Below are positions 11,850-21,277 of a DNA stretch of 64,000 nt, piece after piece. The stretch is taken from NCBI RefSeq assembly GCF_015689195.1, contig NZ_CP065044.1, forward strand, positions 806,001-870,000. The letters are read 5' to 3'. A model generated the notes under the pieces. The model did no database searches. It was not told where the DNA came from and saw only the letters and a list, made by a program, of their open reading frames with translations. Source of the DNA: Pectobacterium aroidearum. Its GTDB lineage: Bacteria; Pseudomonadota; Gammaproteobacteria; Enterobacterales; Enterobacteriaceae. The translations under genes and the position numbers were made by a program. The stretch's first letter is position 1. The number at the start of each line of letters is the position of its first letter.

Positions 11850-14206
11850 CCCATCTGGCCTGTTACCAGTGTAGCAAAGTCATCATGCAGGAAAGGAAGA
11901 ATGGCGTCCGCGACCGGCTGGAGCTGGCGTTCGACATAGTGCTGATAATCCAGCGGCGAATGTCGGGTTTCCAGCGGTTCGGGGCCGTTGACGGTCATCA
12001 CATAGCTGATCCAGCCACCGTTTTGGTATTGCAGCGGTCGGCCTTGCTGACGGTTATAGTCATCGGCGATTTTTGCGGCTCTGGCGTGTGGCGGCACGTT
12101 ACGCTGGTAGTCATCGAGCTGACGACGCAGCCGCTTACGATAGATCAGCAGATCGTCGAACTCTCCGTTCAGGGTGCGATCGACATAATCCCGCAGCCAC
12201 TCCTGATAAGGCCGTTGCTGAAAAATCAGCAGATAGAGCTGTTGTTGAAACTGCTGCGCTAGCGGTGTCCAGTCGGTCCGCACGGTTTCCAGCCCTTTGA
12301 ACACCATTTTCTCGCCTTGTGGTGTGTCGATAAGCCCGGCGTAGCGTTTTTTGCTGCCTTGTTCGGCACCGCGAATGGTTGGCATCAGGAAACGGCGGAA
12401 ATGGGTTTCAAACTCCAGCTCCAGTGCGCTGGTTAACTGCTGAGTGTCGTGCAGATGCTGTGTCCACCACTGGTTAACGTGCTGCACCAGCGCGTTGCCA
12501 ATCGTTGTGGCTTCCTCTTCGCTATGTGCGTGTTTAAGCCAGACGAACGTGGAATCGGTATCGCCATAAATGACCTGATAGCCTTGTGCCTCGATAAGCT
12601 CGCGCGTTTTACGCATGATTTCATGGCCGCGTAAGGTGATGGAGGACGCGAGACGCGGATCGAAGAAGCGACAGCCCGTTGCACCCAGCACCCCGTAAAA
12701 GGCATTCATGATGATCTTCAATGCCTGCGACAGTGGCTTGTTGTGGGTGCGCTTCGCGGCTTCGCGCCCCTGCCAGATTTGTTCGACAATCGCAGGCAGG
12801 CAGTGCTGTTCGCGCGAGAACCACGCGCCGCGAAAGCCGGGGACGGCGTGCTGCGCGTCTGGATTTTGCGTTCCCACCGCCAGCCCGACCGGATCGATCA
12901 GGAACGTGCGGATGATGGAAGGGTAGAGGCTCTTGTAATCCAGCACGAGCACCGAATCATACAGGCCGGGGCGCGAATCCATCACAAACCCGCCGGGGCT
13001 GGCTTCAAGCGCGACGTCGCCCAGATTCGGGGCGACATAACCCATGCGATGCATGCGCGGTAAATAAAGGTGGGAAAATGCCGCGACGGAACCGCCGCTG
13101 CGGTCGGCCGCCAGACCGGTGACGCTGGCACGCTCCAGTAAGAACGGCAGCAGTTCGGTTTTAGCGAAAATACGTGTGACCAGTTCGCAGTCCTGCAGGT
13201 TATAGCGCGCGAGTGCGGGCTTATCTTCGGCAAAGCGACGGTCTATTTCGTCCATGCGCTGATAGGGCGTGTCGATGGCTTTGCCTTCCCCCAGCAGCGA
13301 CTGTGCGACAAATTCCAGACTAAACGAAGCAAAATTCCACGTCGCGGATTTGAGCGCTTCAATACCGTCAATAATCAGGCGACCGGTGGCGCGGGCAAAG
13401 AAATGCCCCTGCTTAAAGCCGTGCTCCCGCCATTCCAGCGCTTGGCCGTTGCGCCCCAGATTGAGCGGAATGTTGTAGCGCTCGGCATGTTTCTGTAAGA
13501 CGCGCAGGTCAAATTGCACCAGATTCCAGCCAATGATGGCATCGGGATCGTGCTGCTGCATCCAGACATTCAGCTTTTCCAGCAGTTGCGGGCGGCTGGA
13601 GACGTACTCCAGCGTAAAATCCTCGTGTTCGGCAGGCGTGCCGTTCGGCGGGCCGAGCATGTAAACCTGGCGCTGTCCGCAGCCTTCCAGTCCAATGCAG
13701 TAAAGCTCGCCGTGGCGGTTGGTTTCGATATCCAGCGACACCAGTTTGAGCGTCGGGCGGTAATCGGGGTTAGGTTTCATACGGACGTCCGTCAGCAGGC
13801 CATCTGACGTGGGCGTACCGCTGAACCACACGGGCGCGGTGATAAAGCGCTCCATCAGAAAACGTTCCGTCGGGCGAATATCCGCTTCGTAAACCTGAAC
13901 GTCGCCTTCACGCAGCAATTTTTCCAGCCGCAGTAGCTGCCGATATTGTGGGCAATACAGCCCCAGCAGCGGCTGATGGTGGAAATCCTGCATGGCGAGC
14001 GGTTTTAACTGCCAGCGTTTCTCCTGCTGTAAAAGCGTTCTTGCACGGGCTTCTTGCTGCGCGGGAATAAAGGCAACGGCCTGCTGTGGCGGCAGGCGTG
14101 CCAGCAGCGGCCCCTCATCGGTGGCCAACCAGAATTCAACCTGCGTGCCAGCTGGCGTGTCATTCCAGTGGCGGGTCAGTAGAAACCCCTGACGAACCTG
14201 AGTCAC
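11840..14206 (-). CDS. polB: PolB, DNA polymerase II
   Basis: Family B DNA polymerase with proofreading exonuclease, used in SOS-associated replication restart and translesion synthesis. The 788 residues show exonuclease motif I in [14 protein letters not shown], exonuclease motif II near [13 protein letters not shown], polymerase motif A in [11 protein letters not shown], motif B in [13 protein letters not shown] and motif C in [10 protein letters not shown]. The start is GTG ([14 protein letters not shown]), preceded by AAAGG. It ends in QMGLF, the same C-terminal clamp-interaction-type tail as in E. coli (QLGLF). A degenerate LexA-like box lies about 50 bp upstream. Confidence 0.97.
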   Translation of the reverse strand: MTQVRQGFLLTRHWNDTPAGTQVEFWLATDEGPLLARLPPQQAVAFIPAQQEARARTLLQQEKRWQLKPLAMQDFHHQPLLGLYCPQYRQLLRLEKLLREGDVQVYEADIRPTERFLMERFITAPVWFSGTPTSDGLLTDVRMKPNPDYRPTLKLVSLDIETNRHGELYCIGLEGCGQRQVYMLGPPNGTPAEHEDFTLEYVSSRPQLLEKLNVWMQQHDPDAIIGWNLVQFDLRVLQKHAERYNIPLNLGRNGQALEWREHGFKQGHFFARATGRLIIDGIEALKSATWNFASFSLEFVAQSLLGEGKAIDTPYQRMDEIDRRFAEDKPALARYNLQDCELVTRIFAKTELLPFLLERASVTGLAADRSGGSVAAFSHLYLPRMHRMGYVAPNLGDVALEASPGGFVMDSRPGLYDSVLVLDYKSLYPSIIRTFLIDPVGLAVGTQNPDAQHAVPGFRGAWFSREQHCLPAIVEQIWQGREAAKRTHNKPLSQALKIIMNAFYGVLGATGCRFFDPRLASSITLRGHEIMRKTRELIEAQGYQVIYGDTDSTFVWLKHAHSEEEATTIGNALVQHVNQWWTQHLHDTQQLTSALELEFETHFRRFLMPTIRGAEQGSKKRYAGLIDTPQGEKMVFKGLETVRTDWTPLAQQFQQQLYLLIFQQRPYQEWLRDYVDRTLNGEFDDLLIYRKRLRRQLDDYQRNVPPHARAAKIADDYNRQQGRPLQYQNGGWISYVMTVNGPEPLETRHSPLDYQHYVERQLQPVADAILPFLHDDFATLVTGQMGLF

Positions 14207-14256
14207 TAAGCGGCCTTTTATAGCGAGCGGGATAAGAAAGGATAGTGGGGTTAAGT

Positions 14257-14272
14257 ATGGTTATTTATACAG
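14257..14272 (-). promoter_or_regulatory. Possible degenerate LexA box upstream of polB
   Basis: The minus strand reads CTGTATAAATAACCAT about 50 bp before the polB GTG. The left half CTGT and AT-rich centre match the SOS consensus CTGT-N8-ACAG, but the right half is CCAT, so binding would be weak if it occurs. E. coli polB has an SOS box in a comparable place. Confidence 0.35.
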
Positions 14273-14293
14273 GTGATGTCCAGCGACATCACC
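14272..14293. terminator. Perfect hairpin between the diguanylate cyclase gene and polB
   Basis: GGTGATGTC and GACATCACC form a 9-bp stem with a 4-base loop, 26 bp after the diguanylate cyclase stop. No T-run follows on the minus strand, so termination is uncertain. The hairpin abuts the LexA-like box of polB. Confidence 0.4.
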
Positions 14294-14318
14294 GATGATA
14301 AGAGAAGAGGAATTTGGA

Positions 14319-15899
14319 TTACTGCTCGTTGCCGGAGGCAGACACCACGCGGTTGCGGCCTTCCTGCTTGGCTTGATACAGGGCTTCATCCGCCAGCTTA
14401 AAGGTACGCTCGATCGACGTATCGTTGGCACCCGGTTCCCACAGAGCAACGCCTAATGAGATGGTGATATTGCCCACGACAGGAATGGTTGACTCCTCCA
14501 TGCGCAGCCGTAGCCGTTCAGCAATGCTGAGTGCGACATCGAGACTGGTTTCCGGCAGGAGGATCAAAAATTCTTCACCGCCGCTGCGGCACAGAATGTC
14601 GGAATCGCGTGAGCTGGTGCGAATAAGCTGTGAAAGATAGCGAATGACGTTGTCGCCTATATCATGACCGTAGGTGTCATTGATGCGTTTGAAGCGATCG
14701 ATATCCAGAGCGATGACGGCAAAGCTTTTCTGCCCCATTTGCCAGTAGCGGAGGACGCTGTCCAACCCACGGCGGTTGAGCAGGTCGGTCATGGGATCTG
14801 AGTGCGCCTCAGAACGTAACTTACCGATTTTGCGCTGGAGTAGATCGATACCCAGCAGCATGGCCTGCTTGAGCTGTGAAGCCTCGAAATACCAGGAGTG
14901 GATATTTCTGATGTCGTCGGAGACATCCGTCGCATCCATCTTGTTGGCGCTGCGTGCCAGCAGCCACAGCGGCTGGGCGATGAGACGGGCAAGCAGCCAG
15001 ACGCAGAATATGGTTAACAGCGCGAGTGGAAGCGTGTGGCGCAGCACGTTCAGCATCAGGCCATCTAACGGTTTCAGCGTAATGTCGGTTGGCCGGAGCG
15101 CCACGATCTGCCACTGTGAGGTAGACTCAACGGCATAGCCCGCTAACATCTTCTCACCCAGATAGTTCAGCATGTGCTGGCTACCGTTATGCTCATGTTG
15201 TGCGTCGATCTGTAGATTGTTGGTCTCTGTTTTACCAATCCGTTCCATATCGCGGTGGTACAGCATTCTTTTGTTCTTATCGGTGACATAAATATAAGAA
15301 CCGTCACGGTAGTAGTGTTTGTCTAATAGCGCATTGAGAACGCTGGGCTGCTTAAGATAGATCGATCCACCAATAAACCCTTTATAGCGCCCATCTCGGG
15401 TGAAGATCGGCGACGATATCAACACGATTAAATTGTTGGCTGCGGATACATAGGGCTGGCTGATAAGAGGCTGTTTTTCTCTCAAGGCTTCAAGCACGCC
15501 GTCTGTGGTCAGGCTTCTTCCGATTAACTGGAACGTATCGGGTGACGTGGCTCTGACGATGCCTTTTTCATCTGCGATAACGACCGAGTTGAAATTGCTG
15601 GTCTGTAGCCGCAGGCGGTCTGCTTCTTTAAGCAGGCTGACCTTATCATCCATCTGAGTGGCGACGATATTGGCGCTGTAGGCTAACTGCTGTTGAGATT
15701 CCTTAAAGAAGGAATGGGTCATGGCCGCGAGTTTGGTGGCGTAAACACGGTTGGCTTCCAGCGTGTTATCAATCAGCAGCTCTCGTTGGACGCGATAACT
15801 GGCATAAAAACTGTTTGCCAGTGTTACCACAGCGCTCGCCACTGCCAAGAGTAGGATAAGACGTCGTAATCCGAAATGGTTGAGGAGTTTAAAAAACAT
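14319..15899 (-). CDS. Membrane diguanylate cyclase with periplasmic Cache-type sensor
   Basis: Predicted inner-membrane enzyme making cyclic di-GMP from GTP. With the start MFFKLLNHFGL it has 526 residues; the frame is open 8 codons upstream. Transmembrane segment 1 is about 12-34, a periplasmic Cache-like sensor region about 35-275, and segment 2 about 280-300 (LPLALLTIFCVWLLARL). A linker and a C-terminal GGDEF domain (about 360-520) follow. The active site reads GGEEF (about 440-444), so catalysis is expected. RDSD nine residues before it matches the RxxD inhibitory I-site. A TTGCAC-N17-TATGAT promoter lies just upstream. It sits where E. coli has the araBAD locus. Confidence 0.88.
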   Translation of the reverse strand: MFFKLLNHFGLRRLILLLAVASAVVTLANSFYASYRVQRELLIDNTLEANRVYATKLAAMTHSFFKESQQQLAYSANIVATQMDDKVSLLKEADRLRLQTSNFNSVVIADEKGIVRATSPDTFQLIGRSLTTDGVLEALREKQPLISQPYVSAANNLIVLISSPIFTRDGRYKGFIGGSIYLKQPSVLNALLDKHYYRDGSYIYVTDKNKRMLYHRDMERIGKTETNNLQIDAQHEHNGSQHMLNYLGEKMLAGYAVESTSQWQIVALRPTDITLKPLDGLMLNVLRHTLPLALLTIFCVWLLARLIAQPLWLLARSANKMDATDVSDDIRNIHSWYFEASQLKQAMLLGIDLLQRKIGKLRSEAHSDPMTDLLNRRGLDSVLRYWQMGQKSFAVIALDIDRFKRINDTYGHDIGDNVIRYLSQLIRTSSRDSDILCRSGGEEFLILLPETSLDVALSIAERLRLRMEESTIPVVGNITISLGVALWEPGANDTSIERTFKLADEALYQAKQEGRNRVVSASGNEQ

Positions 15900-15935
15900 A
15901 GTGGCAGTGTGGCACAGTGGCAAAAAATGACCGCT

Positions 15936-15964
15936 ATCATAAGTGTTGGCGCTTGCTGGTGCAA
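15936..15964 (-). promoter_or_regulatory. Sigma-70 promoter of the diguanylate cyclase gene
   Basis: On the minus strand TTGCAC and TATGAT are separated by 17 bases, ending 37 bp before the ATG. Confidence 0.55.
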
Positions 15965-16328
15965 AAGAATTGAACAGAAAACTGTATTACTGAAGTGGTG
16001 CTAACGGCTTGAATTGAAAAATGATATTGCTTGTGTCTTTATGACGGGAATAGTTGATATTTATCAAAAAGTACACGTTTTCTGTACCTGAAAACCGGAA
16101 TCGTTTCAACGCAGGATAGATAAATCGCGCTACATATTTTCAGCCTGATATTGCAAGGTGTTGTGCGGGTAAACAGGAATCCCATCGCCTGAGAGACGGA
16201 ACCAGACGGCAATTCGGCGTGCTCGATTTTTGTATTAACCCGAATCGGCCGATGGGGCGAAATCAGGAGTTGACGGCTTCTGCTATGATCCAGACAATCC
16301 TTGTTTTTATTCAATACGGGTAGGTTTT
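15965..16328. other. Intergenic region before the DedA gene, no gene seen
   Basis: No gene is supported in the 429 bp between the divergent diguanylate cyclase and DedA genes. A TATGAT -10-like box at 16284 with no good -35 may start DedA transcription. A 91-codon minus-strand frame here has no ribosome site and no recognisable composition. Confidence 0.5.
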
Positions 16329-17099
16329 ATGGAAGCGTGGCTGGATCATCTGGTTACTCAATCGTTAGCGTATTCACTGATCGCCGTCATGCTGGTTGCC
16401 TTTCTGGAATCTTTGGCTCTGGTAGGGCTGTTGTTGCCGGGGACGGTGATGATGGCAACGCTGGGGGCGCTGATCGGCAGCGGACAGATGGGGCTTTACC
16501 CGGCGTGGGCGGCCGGGATTATCGGGTGCCTGCTCGGGGACTGGATTTCCTATTTTATTGGCATGCGCTTTAAAGCACCGCTGCATAACTGGTCTTTCCT
16601 GAAAAAGTACCAGTCGTTACTGAGTAAAACCGAATATGCGCTGTATCAGCACCCGATGCCGACGATACTGATCGGGCGCTTTGTTGGCCCGACGCGCCCG
16701 CTCATTCCGATGGTGGCGGGGATGCTGGGGCTACCGCCTTATAAATTTGCTGTACCGAATATCATCGGCTGCCTGCTGTGGCCACCGGCCTATTTCTTAC
16801 CCGGTATTTTGGCTGGCGTTGCGATTGATATTCCCGCCGGGACGAACAGTGCAGGGTTTAAGTGGCTGCTGCTGATAACCGCTGTCGTGGTGTGGGTGGC
16901 AGGTTGGCTAAACTGGCGCTGGTGGCGCAGTGATAAGCGTAAGCATCGTGACTGGTTTAGCAGAAAGCTGCCGCTCAGACGTCTGCGCTGGGGCGCACCC
17001 GTGGTGTCCGTGGCGGCGGTAGTATCGCTGGTCATGCTGATTCAGCACCCGCTGATGCCGGTTTATCGTCATCTGCTATGGCAGGTGTTGAACGGGTGA
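16329..17099 (+). CDS. DedA-family inner membrane protein (YabI-like)
   Basis: Polytopic inner-membrane protein of 256 residues from the DedA/SNARE-associated family. Family members support envelope integrity and proton-motive force and have been linked to undecaprenyl phosphate or phospholipid flipping. Family hallmarks are visible: ESLALVGLLLPGTVMM near residue 25, GDWISYFIGMRF near 76-87 and GRFVGPTRPLIPMVAGM near 118-134. About five or six hydrophobic segments are present, with a basic loop near residues 198-212. GGTAGG precedes the ATG. Its place upstream of the thi region matches E. coli yabI, though ilvBN and a GH43 gene now intervene. Confidence 0.9.
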   Translation: MEAWLDHLVTQSLAYSLIAVMLVAFLESLALVGLLLPGTVMMATLGALIGSGQMGLYPAWAAGIIGCLLGDWISYFIGMRFKAPLHNWSFLKKYQSLLSKTEYALYQHPMPTILIGRFVGPTRPLIPMVAGMLGLPPYKFAVPNIIGCLLWPPAYFLPGILAGVAIDIPAGTNSAGFKWLLLITAVVVWVAGWLNWRWWRSDKRKHRDWFSRKLPLRRLRWGAPVVSVAAVVSLVMLIQHPLMPVYRHLLWQVLNG

Positions 17100-17108
17100 G
17101 GTGGGGCA

Positions 17109-17127
17109 GGCCGGGACAGACCCGGCC
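17109..17127. terminator. GC-rich hairpin between convergent dedA and ilvN
   Basis: GGCCGGG and CCCGGCC form a 7-bp stem with a 5-base loop in the 35-bp gap between the two convergent stop codons. No T-run is present on either strand, so it is at most a weak bidirectional terminator. Confidence 0.35.
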
Positions 17128-17134
17128 ACGCCAG

Positions 17135-17452
17135 CTAGCAGTAAAACTCGGCGACTTGCTCGAAAATACGCATTTCTTCACCGTGACGACGTACCTGAAG
17201 GACGTCCTCCAGTTTTTCCACCTGACTGATCATCTGTGGTAGTCGATGGTCATCTTTGACCAGTAGCCAGATGCGGCTTTCTTCACCGTTGGCCAGCGGC
17301 ATACACAGAATGCCTTCCACGTTAAATGCCCGGCGGGCAAACAGGCCGCAAACGTGTGACATGACGCCGGGATGGTTGCGCACAGAGAGTTCTAGCGTGA
17401 CCTGATTTGAAGTTGGTTGAGTTGACGAAGTTAGTTGAGTTGACATAGTCAT
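17135..17452 (-). CDS. ilvN: IlvN, acetohydroxyacid synthase I regulatory subunit
   Basis: Small ACT-domain subunit that activates IlvB and confers valine feedback inhibition on acetohydroxyacid synthase I. The 105 residues contain [20 protein letters not shown] and [13 protein letters not shown], nearly the E. coli IlvN sequence, preceded by a Thr/Ser/Gln-rich N-terminal stretch. Its first base overlaps the ilvB stop codon, so the two are translationally coupled. Confidence 0.95.
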   Translation of the reverse strand: MTMSTQLTSSTQPTSNQVTLELSVRNHPGVMSHVCGLFARRAFNVEGILCMPLANGEESRIWLLVKDDHRLPQMISQVEKLEDVLQVRRHGEEMRIFEQVAEFYC

Positions 17453-19116
17453 TAATCTCCGATCATATCGATGTTCGCTGCGCCCGGTGGCACGATGGGT
17501 AACACTTTTTCATTGGCGTCAATCAGTACATGGATCAGCGCAGGACCCGGCTGATTGAGTGCTTCTTGCAGGGCGGCTTGCGGATCGGCTGCTGCATTCA
17601 GATCGCAGGTTGCAAAGCCGAAACCTGCGGCAATCGCGAGGAAATTGGTACTGTAACGGTAATCGGCAGCGAAGATGCGCTGCTGGAAAAACATATCCTG
17701 CTGCTGGTGAACCAGACCGAGTGACTGGTTGTTCATCAGGACGATTTTTACGTTGAGCCCTTCTTCTGCCGCAGTTGCCATTTCCTGAATGTTCATCATC
17801 AGGCTGCCATCACCCGAGAAGCACACTACGGTGCGTTCCGGCTCGGCCAGCGCAGCGCCAATCGCCGCAGGCAGGCCAAAGCCCATCGTGCCAAATCCGC
17901 CGGATGTCAGCCATTGGCGCGGACGACGCAGCGGATAAGATTGAGCCACCCACATCTGATGCTGGCCGACATCAGTGGTGATGATCGCATCATCCGTCAG
18001 CGCCCGCGCCGTGGCCTGCACCAGACCATAATGGCTTAAAGGATCGTCAGCATTTGGCATGCTGAACGGAAATTCCTGTTGCAGCCCGCTAACGGTGGCG
18101 CGCCACACGTCACGCTGTTGCGGTGTAATATGCGGCAGCAACTGGTCCAGCGCCTGCGCGACATCCGCGTTGATCGCCACATGTGGCTGACGGATCTTGC
18201 CCAACTCGGCGGGATCGATATCGATGTGAATGATGCTGGCCCGCGGGCAAAACTGTTCTGCTTTACCAATCGCACGATCGTCAAAACGCGCACCCAGCAC
18301 AATTAACAAATCTGCCTGCTGTAAGATCAGATTGGTTGATCGTGCGGCGTGCATACCCAGCATGCCGAGCGACAGGGGATGATCGACGGGCATGGCACCC
18401 AGCGCCATCAGCGTCATGGTGGTTGGCAGGCTGGAGCGTTCCGCCAGTTGAACCGCCTGTGCGTGTGCGGCGCTGCTAATGATCCCACCGCCCAGATAGA
18501 GAACCGGACGCTGAGCCGCGTTAATCATGGCTGCAGCTCGCTCGATCTCCTGCTGCGCGATGGTGGGCGGCGTATCGAGAGGAAAGACGTCCGGCAGTTC
18601 GCTCAGCTCAATGGTTGCGTTCTGAATGTCTTTTGGAATATCGATCCACACCGGGCCGGGACGACCCGACTGCGCGATGCGAAACGCTTCTGGGATCACG
18701 CGCGGCAGTTCGCTGATGTCGCGAACCAGATAGTTATGTTTGGTGACGGGAATGGAGATGCCATACGTGTCAACTTCCTGAAACGCATCGGTGCCGATCA
18801 TGCTGGAAGGCACCTGGCCGGTGATACACACCAGCGGGATCGAATCCAGTTTGGCATCGGCGATGGCAGTGAGCAGGTTGGTCGCCCCCGGGCCACTGGA
18901 TGCCATGCAAACGGCGGCGCGACCGCTGGCGCGCGCCATGCCTTGTGCCATAAATCCCGCCCCTTGCTCGTGGCGAGCCAGAACGTGACGAATAGTCTTA
19001 CTTTGACCCAGAGCATCATATAACGGCAGAGCCGCGCCGCCGGGAATGCCCGCTACGGTGGTGATGCCCTGCTGTTCGAGCAGCCGAACAATTAACTGAG
19101 CGCCTGTATAACGCAT
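17452..19116 (-). CDS. ilvB: IlvB, acetohydroxyacid synthase I catalytic subunit
   Basis: Thiamine-diphosphate enzyme that condenses two pyruvates to acetolactate, or pyruvate and 2-ketobutyrate to acetohydroxybutyrate, in valine, leucine and isoleucine synthesis. The start [10 protein letters not shown] is preceded by AAGGAT; an in-frame ATG 5 codons upstream lacks a ribosome site. The ThDP-activating Glu is in [12 protein letters not shown] (about residue 50), and the ThDP/Mg motif [15 protein letters not shown] is near 435. The length of 554 residues fits the family. Expression is predicted to be attenuated by valine and leucine through ivbL. In E. coli this operon lies elsewhere, near uhp. 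Confidence 0.96.
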   Translation of the reverse strand: MRYTGAQLIVRLLEQQGITTVAGIPGGAALPLYDALGQSKTIRHVLARHEQGAGFMAQGMARASGRAAVCMASSGPGATNLLTAIADAKLDSIPLVCITGQVPSSMIGTDAFQEVDTYGISIPVTKHNYLVRDISELPRVIPEAFRIAQSGRPGPVWIDIPKDIQNATIELSELPDVFPLDTPPTIAQQEIERAAAMINAAQRPVLYLGGGIISSAAHAQAVQLAERSSLPTTMTLMALGAMPVDHPLSLGMLGMHAARSTNLILQQADLLIVLGARFDDRAIGKAEQFCPRASIIHIDIDPAELGKIRQPHVAINADVAQALDQLLPHITPQQRDVWRATVSGLQQEFPFSMPNADDPLSHYGLVQATARALTDDAIITTDVGQHQMWVAQSYPLRRPRQWLTSGGFGTMGFGLPAAIGAALAEPERTVVCFSGDGSLMMNIQEMATAAEEGLNVKIVLMNNQSLGLVHQQQDMFFQQRIFAADYRYSTNFLAIAAGFGFATCDLNAAADPQAALQEALNQPGPALIHVLIDANEKVLPIVPPGAANIDMIGD

Positions 19117-19164
19117 GCTTACATCCTTCATCAGGGCCGGTGCGGTGTCGGAGCGGGGAGGGTA

Positions 19165-19203
19165 AAAACAAGAAACCCCGCTCGGCTGGCGCCGGCGGGG
19201 TTT
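19165..19203 (-). terminator. ivbL-ilvB attenuator
   Basis: On the minus strand AACCCCGC ... GCGGGGTT form a strong GC-rich stem, followed by TTCTTGTTTTTA. It lies 24 bp after the ivbL stop and about 50 bp before ilvB, the position of the E. coli ilvBN attenuator. Confidence 0.88.
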
Positions 19204-19226
19204 GAGAATCTTCGATTCGGAACCCG

Positions 19227-19337
19227 TTACGGCGCGCTGCCGACGACGACGACCACGACTGCCACGCGCACGACGACGACCGCGTCAACATGCGCGGTGC
19301 TTAGTAGTGCTGAAGTGGAAGAAGAGTAGTGCGTCAC
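19227..19337 (-). CDS. ivbL: IvbL, ilvBN operon leader peptide
   Basis: Leader peptide of 36 residues whose translation controls the downstream attenuator. It starts at GTG (AGGAT five bases upstream) with MTHYSSSTSALLSTAHVDA, followed by VVVVRVAVVVVVVGSAP. Eleven of the last 17 residues are valine, and it ends GSAP like E. coli IvbL (GNAP). Stalling of the ribosome when charged tRNA-Val or tRNA-Leu is scarce is expected to prevent formation of the terminator at 19165-19203. It is too short for usual gene-finding cut-offs, and another frame over the same DNA opens a misleading 91-codon reading. Confidence 0.9.
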   Translation of the reverse strand: MTHYSSSTSALLSTAHVDAVVVVRVAVVVVVVGSAP

Positions 19338-19650
19338 GGGAATCCTATTTATTTATGTTGCGTTACTTATGTTGAGTTTATTTGCGTTAGTGATGGTTGG
19401 GCGTTGTATTCGAATGTGTCATCAGCCCATCACCAATTCATATAAGCACAGCAGTATAAAAAGACACAATACCTACAAGGTATAAAAACTGAATATGTCG
19501 AATTGGTCACAGTATATTGAAAATTTTACACCGTGATTACCGCTTGATTTTTCGCCACAGAACCAGAGAAGCGTGACTGTTTTCACAATTGGAACAGGGT
19601 TTCAATGTTATAAATTATAAAATAATCATTGGGATAGTGGGTGGTGATAA
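19338..19650. promoter_or_regulatory. Divergent ivbL-ilvBN / GH43 intergenic region
   Basis: 313 bp, AT-rich, between divergent starts. It must hold both promoters. A TATACT -10-like box reads toward ivbL at 19453-19458, without a clear -35. GGTGGTGATAA is the ribosome site before the GH43 ATG. No gene is seen. Confidence 0.4.
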
Positions 19651-21273
19651 ATGGGTGTGTCCCGGCTGGTAGGGAAGGGTGTATTGAGCGGTATCTTACT
19701 GATGGCAATGGGTATCGGTCAGGTAATGGCCTGTCAGGCTGGCCCTGCTAACGAATGGAAACGGGGTATTGAACAGCAGCGTCAGGCGGATTTGGGCAAT
19801 GGCTGTTATCTCAATCCGATTATTGCGGGCGATCATCCCGATCCTACGATTATCAAGGATGGGGATGACTACTACATGACGTTCTCGTCATTTGACGATA
19901 TTCCCGGACTGCTGATTTGGCACTCGCGCGATTTAGTGAACTGGCAGCCGCTTGGCCCGGCGATCGCGACGCCCGTTGACGCGATCTGGGCACCGGATTT
20001 GGTGAAACACGACGGCAAATATTATATCTACTTCACCACCAACCGGATTATCGACGCCAAAGGAACGAAAAAGAAAACGCTGTATGTGATTACCGCCGAT
20101 GATATTCGCGGCCCGTGGACGCCGCCGAAGGATACGGGCTTGAAAAATCCGGCCAGCGATCCCGGTCATGTGGTGGGAGAGGACGGTAAACGTTACATCT
20201 TTATGTCTGGCGGCAATCGCGTGCAGTTAACCGATGACGGGCTGTCGACGGTCGGCGACATGGAGGTGGTCTATCAGGGGTGGCAATACCCGGAAGAGTG
20301 GGATGTGGAAAGCTTCTCGCAGGAAGGGCCGAAGATGCTGCGCCACGGCGACTATTTCTACATGGTGCTAGCGGAAGGTGGAACGGCGGGGCCGCCGACC
20401 GGACACATGGTGATTGCTGCGCGTTCCAAATCGATCAACGGGCCGTGGGAAAACTCCCCGCATAACCCGATTATTCGCACGCAGGATCGTTCAGAAAAGT
20501 GGTGGTCACGCGGCCATGCGACGCTGATCGAAGGGCCGGATAAAAACTGGTACATGGTGTATCACGGTTATGAAAACGGCTTTATGACGCTGGGGCGGCA
20601 GGCGATGCTGGAGCCGATCGTCTGGGGCAATGATGGCTGGTTTACGTCTGCCGGGTTTGATACCGGTAAACCGATTCGCAAACCGGCAGGGGGCGAAGCG
20701 GTGCCGCACGGTATTGGCTGGTCTGATAGCTTTACCGACGAGAAATTTCCGGCTCGCTGGCATTTTTACCGCGCCAATGCGGAAGAACTGAAACGGGTTA
20801 CGCTCAGCGACGGCAAACTGCACCTTAAGGCAAAAGGCACATCGCCAAAAGACAGTGCGCCGTTGACGATGATCCCCGGCGATCAGGCTTACCAAATTGA
20901 GGTTACGGCGAATTTCGCCTCTGGCGCGCAGGCTGGCCTACTGTTGTTCTACAACGCGAAGCTGTATGTCGGGCTGTCGTTTAATCAGGATGGTACTGTC
21001 ATGCACCGCTATGGGCTGGAAAGGGCGGAGAAGAAACTGCCGCACATTACAGGCAATGAGGTGCAGATTCTGATGAGAAACGATCGCCATATCGTGACGT
21101 TTTACACCCGAACGTCGGCTCAGGAACCGTGGAAGAAATACCCGGTGCAGATGGAAGTATCCGGCTACCATCACAATGTCGCGTATGACTTCCTTAGCTT
21201 GCGGCCCGCCTTGTATGCGTCGGGTGAGGGAGACGTGACGTTCAGCAACCTGCGCTATCAGGCGTTGCCTTAA
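19651..21273 (+). CDS. Exported glycoside hydrolase family 43 (arabinanase/xylosidase-like)
   Basis: Predicted secreted glycosidase acting on plant arabinan or xylan side chains. The 540 residues begin with a signal sequence (MGVSRLVGKGVLSGILLMAM...), ending near VMAC at residue 28, which might be a weak lipobox. The five-bladed propeller spans about 55-345. The GH43 catalytic base is in DHPDPT (Asp about 64), the APDLVKHDGKYYIYF block is near 114-128, the pKa-tuning Asp is probably in ASDPGH (about 170) and the acid Glu in SQEGPKML (about 225). A C-terminal beta-sandwich of the GH43 accessory type (about 355-540) follows. It is convergent with thiQ. Substrate is not determined by sequence alone. 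Confidence 0.85.
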   Translation: MGVSRLVGKGVLSGILLMAMGIGQVMACQAGPANEWKRGIEQQRQADLGNGCYLNPIIAGDHPDPTIIKDGDDYYMTFSSFDDIPGLLIWHSRDLVNWQPLGPAIATPVDAIWAPDLVKHDGKYYIYFTTNRIIDAKGTKKKTLYVITADDIRGPWTPPKDTGLKNPASDPGHVVGEDGKRYIFMSGGNRVQLTDDGLSTVGDMEVVYQGWQYPEEWDVESFSQEGPKMLRHGDYFYMVLAEGGTAGPPTGHMVIAARSKSINGPWENSPHNPIIRTQDRSEKWWSRGHATLIEGPDKNWYMVYHGYENGFMTLGRQAMLEPIVWGNDGWFTSAGFDTGKPIRKPAGGEAVPHGIGWSDSFTDEKFPARWHFYRANAEELKRVTLSDGKLHLKAKGTSPKDSAPLTMIPGDQAYQIEVTANFASGAQAGLLLFYNAKLYVGLSFNQDGTVMHRYGLERAEKKLPHITGNEVQILMRNDRHIVTFYTRTSAQEPWKKYPVQMEVSGYHHNVAYDFLSLRPALYASGEGDVTFSNLRYQALP

Positions 21274-21277
21274 CGCT

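Noticed and set aside
16039-16314. 91-codon minus-strand frame between the diguanylate cyclase and DedA genes
   Set aside because: No ribosome site or recognisable sequence; it overlaps the likely DedA promoter.
18349-19023. 224-codon plus-strand frame antisense to ilvB
   Set aside because: Shadow frame over a highly conserved gene; no family resemblance.
19016-19291. 91-codon frame over the ivbL-ilvB leader
   Set aside because: It is another frame of the ivbL leader, attenuator and ilvB start; the IvbL frame explains the DNA far better.
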